NCBI GenBank assembly: GCA_900543295.1
Contig: UQQY01000135.1
Coordinates: forward strand, 1-5,929
DNA: 5,929 nt
Reading direction: 5' to 3'
DNA from: an uncultured Oscillospiraceae bacterium
Lineage (GTDB): Bacteria > Bacillota > Clostridia > Oscillospirales > Ruminococcaceae
Numbering within the stretch: position 1 is the stretch's first letter; the number at the start of each line of letters is the position of its first letter. Of the stretch, positions 5,042-5,929 are shown piece by piece. The translations under genes and the position numbers were made by a program. Under the pieces are notes generated by a model. That model made no database searches, had not been told where the DNA came from, and was given only the letters and a program-made list of their open reading frames with translations.

Positions 5042-5598
5042 GAAAGCGCGGATAATTGCTCGATTGCATCTTCTTCAATTAAAGGCGTACCGTATTCATG
5101 AAGAAGCGGTGAAATGACGCTGCTTTCCGCAAGAAGCACGCCTTTTTGCTCCAAAAGAGAGAATAGCGCTGCTTCCGGACGGACGCACGGATACAGCAGC
5201 AGAACGCAGTGCCTGCCGAGCAGATAGGCCGCGCTTTGAAGCAGCATATGGGAAAATCGCGGTTCAAGCTCTGCGCATAATGCGATCAGCGGCCGCACGG
5301 AGGGCAGACAGCAGGCGACGGGTGCGGCGAGTCCGCCGGATTGTGGCTGTTTTGCGGCGGTATGCGACAAAAACAGAATGCATCCGCCGTCTGCGTAAGG
5401 GTACGCTTCCACACGGACGCTGCCCGTGGAGAGATCACGGTTTAGCAGTGCGCCCGCTTTATGGATCAGGGTAAAAAGCAGCTCGCGTGCGCGCGGATCC
5501 CGTTCGTCGAGGGTGCGGTAGGAAAGACCGCTTTCCGCAAGCTCTTCGGCGGACAGAATGATTTTTACATGATTCTGATTCAACAATTCGATTCTCAA
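5020..5598 (-). CDS. mecA: MecA-like ClpC adaptor protein
   Basis: The 192-residue protein starts RIELLNQNHVKIILSAEELA, like the MecA N-terminal domain (MEIERINEHTVKFYMS in Bacillus, from memory). It ends with LLAESSVISPLLHEYGTPLI and EEDAIEQL, matching the Bacillus C-terminal segment TESSISIHRLEEYGKLIISE. MecA proteins bind substrates with the N-domain (about 1-80 here) and the ClpC unfoldase with the C-domain (about 108-190), delivering regulators such as ComK for ClpCP degradation. The linker (about 81-105) is short, so the protein is smaller than Bacillus MecA (about 218). The start is TTG at 5598-5596, with GGAGGTG (5610-5604) 5 nt before it; the ATG at 5739 would extend across the intergenic region into the neighbouring gene. 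The 3' end overlaps rpe by 22 bases and no terminator is visible. No competence target is in the window, so its substrate here is unknown. Confidence 0.8.
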   Translation of the reverse strand: MRIELLNQNHVKIILSAEELAESGLSYRTLDERDPRARELLFTLIHKAGALLNRDLSTGSVRVEAYPYADGGCILFLSHTAAKQPQSGGLAAPVACCLPSVRPLIALCAELEPRFSHMLLQSAAYLLGRHCVLLLYPCVRPEAALFSLLEQKGVLLAESSVISPLLHEYGTPLIEEDAIEQLSALSYIDASS

Positions 5599-5608
5599 AA
5601 AAACACCT

Positions 5609-5676
5609 CCGTTTGCTGTGAAATGTTTCCGACTGCAAGTATCATATTGCGGCGGGCAGTATTTCATGACAAACGG
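5609..5676. repeat. Inverted repeat in the mecA/rnfD divergent region
   Basis: CCGTTTGctgTGAAAT (5609-5624) and ATTTCAtgaCAAACGG (5661-5676) are inverted copies with 13 of 16 positions matching, the three differences all in the middle. Each arm sits at or just before the Shine-Dalgarno of the gene reading outward (mecA-like 5610-5604; rnfD-like 5682-5688). Read in mRNA sense, both genes therefore carry ATTTCA-N3-CAAACGG in the leader. It may be a paired operator for shared control or a leader motif. No strong promoter could be assigned to either gene; TATGAT on the - strand (5646-5641) is the best -10 for mecA but has no -35 at normal distance. Confidence 0.5.
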
Positions 5677-5691
5677 TTTACGGAGGAGAAA

Positions 5692-5929
5692 ATGGTTAAA
5701 ACAAATACTTCGGATGCCGGAGTCAAACGGCGCAGGCATGACGTTGACATGCTGGTGGTACTGTGCACTTTGTGCCTGATGCCGATATATCTGTATGGAC
5801 TTTCTGCGCTCTGGCTGATTTTTACGGCGGTTGTTACGGCGGTCGCGGCAGAGTACGTTTGTCTTCGCATTCGTGGAATCAAACGCTTTGAAAAGGGCGA
5901 TTTTTCTTACTTGATTACGGCGTTGATTA
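5692..5929 (+). CDS. rnfD: RnfD/NqrB-like membrane protein, N-terminal fragment
   Basis: The first 79 codons of a gene that runs off the right edge. The ATG has GGAGG 5 nt upstream (5682-5686). A basic cytoplasmic start (VKRRRHDVDM, residues 11-20) is followed by two hydrophobic segments (about 20-37 and 39-57) and a cytoplasmic stretch AEYVCLRIRGIKRFEKGDFS. The pattern of HDVDMLVVLCTLCLMPIYLY, then EY-C-IRG-KR, D-S and ITALI resembles the N-terminus of RnfD, a subunit of the Rnf ferredoxin:NAD+ ion-pumping complex; NqrB is a relative. The flavin-attachment Thr and most membrane helices lie outside the window, so the assignment rests on this short region. It begins a transcription unit, divergent from mecA, with no rnfC before it, unlike the usual rnfCDGEAB order. 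Confidence 0.6.
   Translation, partial: MVKTNTSDAGVKRRRHDVDMLVVLCTLCLMPIYLYGLSALWLIFTAVVTAVAAEYVCLRIRGIKRFEKGDFSYLITALI

Noticed and set aside
5121..5147. Possible terminator for rpe inside the mecA-like gene (TGCTT/AAGCA stem followed by T5)
   Set aside because: Only a 5-bp, AT-rich stem with an 8-nt loop, separated from the T-run by four bases and lying in coding sequence; too weak to call.
5641..5672. Promoter for the mecA-like gene on the - strand (TTGTCA 5672-5667, TATGAT 5646-5641)
   Set aside because: The boxes are individually fair but the spacer is 20 bp, outside the normal range, so it is mentioned only as a weak candidate.
5599..5739. Longer N-terminus for the mecA-like gene (ATG 5739)
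   Set aside because: It would add 47 residues running through the intergenic region and antisense to the rnfD-like start; the MecA-like sequence begins exactly at TTG 5598 behind GGAGGTG.

Overview
The window looks like a chromosomal segment of a low- to moderate-GC Firmicute, most likely an anaerobic member of the Clostridia (Oscillospiraceae/Ruminococcaceae-like). The reasons are strong GGAGG-type ribosome binding sites, two convincing TTG starts, a MecA-type adaptor, an OmpR/HAMP-kinase pair of clostridial type, a membrane-anchored HtrA, and the start of an RnfD-like membrane protein. The taxonomic call is an inference from gene style only. No tRNA, rRNA, CRISPR array, insertion sequence or phage gene was seen.

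Layout. Bases 1-164 are the 3' end of a phosphotransferase-family gene, closed by a 17-bp-stem terminator. Bases 213-363 hold a palindrome, 11-bp-phased repeats and an extended -10 promoter. They lead into a three-gene block on the + strand: an OmpR/PhoB-type response regulator (364-1071), its membrane histidine kinase (1094-2536) and an HtrA/DegP-like trypsin-fold protease with one PDZ domain (2663-3985). The protease has its own TATAAT promoter just after the kinase, and the block ends in a 16-bp-stem terminator (4025-4065). Next is about 240 bases of non-coding, hairpin-rich DNA, then a near-consensus promoter driving rpe (ribulose-phosphate 3-epimerase, TTG start at 4400). A MecA-like ClpC adaptor gene lies convergently on the - strand (5020-5598) and overlaps the rpe 3' end by 22 bases. 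After a short divergent intergenic region with a 16-nt-arm inverted repeat, a + strand RnfD-like gene begins at 5692 and runs off the window.

How the genes fit together. The regulator, kinase and surface protease have the layout of an envelope or secretion-stress circuit comparable in logic to CssRS-HtrA, CiaRH-HtrA or CpxAR-DegP: the kinase senses something outside the membrane, the regulator is phosphorylated, and the protease deals with misfolded exported protein. An 11-nt element (TTGCAGRGGAA) just upstream of the -10 box in both the regulator and protease promoters gives a testable link between them. The rpe, mecA and rnfD-like genes are housekeeping or proteostasis and redox genes with no evident functional tie to the circuit. 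I found no clearly novel system; the most interesting points are the candidate regulon motif, the Cys/His-bearing kinase sensor domain and the mirrored leader motif between mecA and rnfD.
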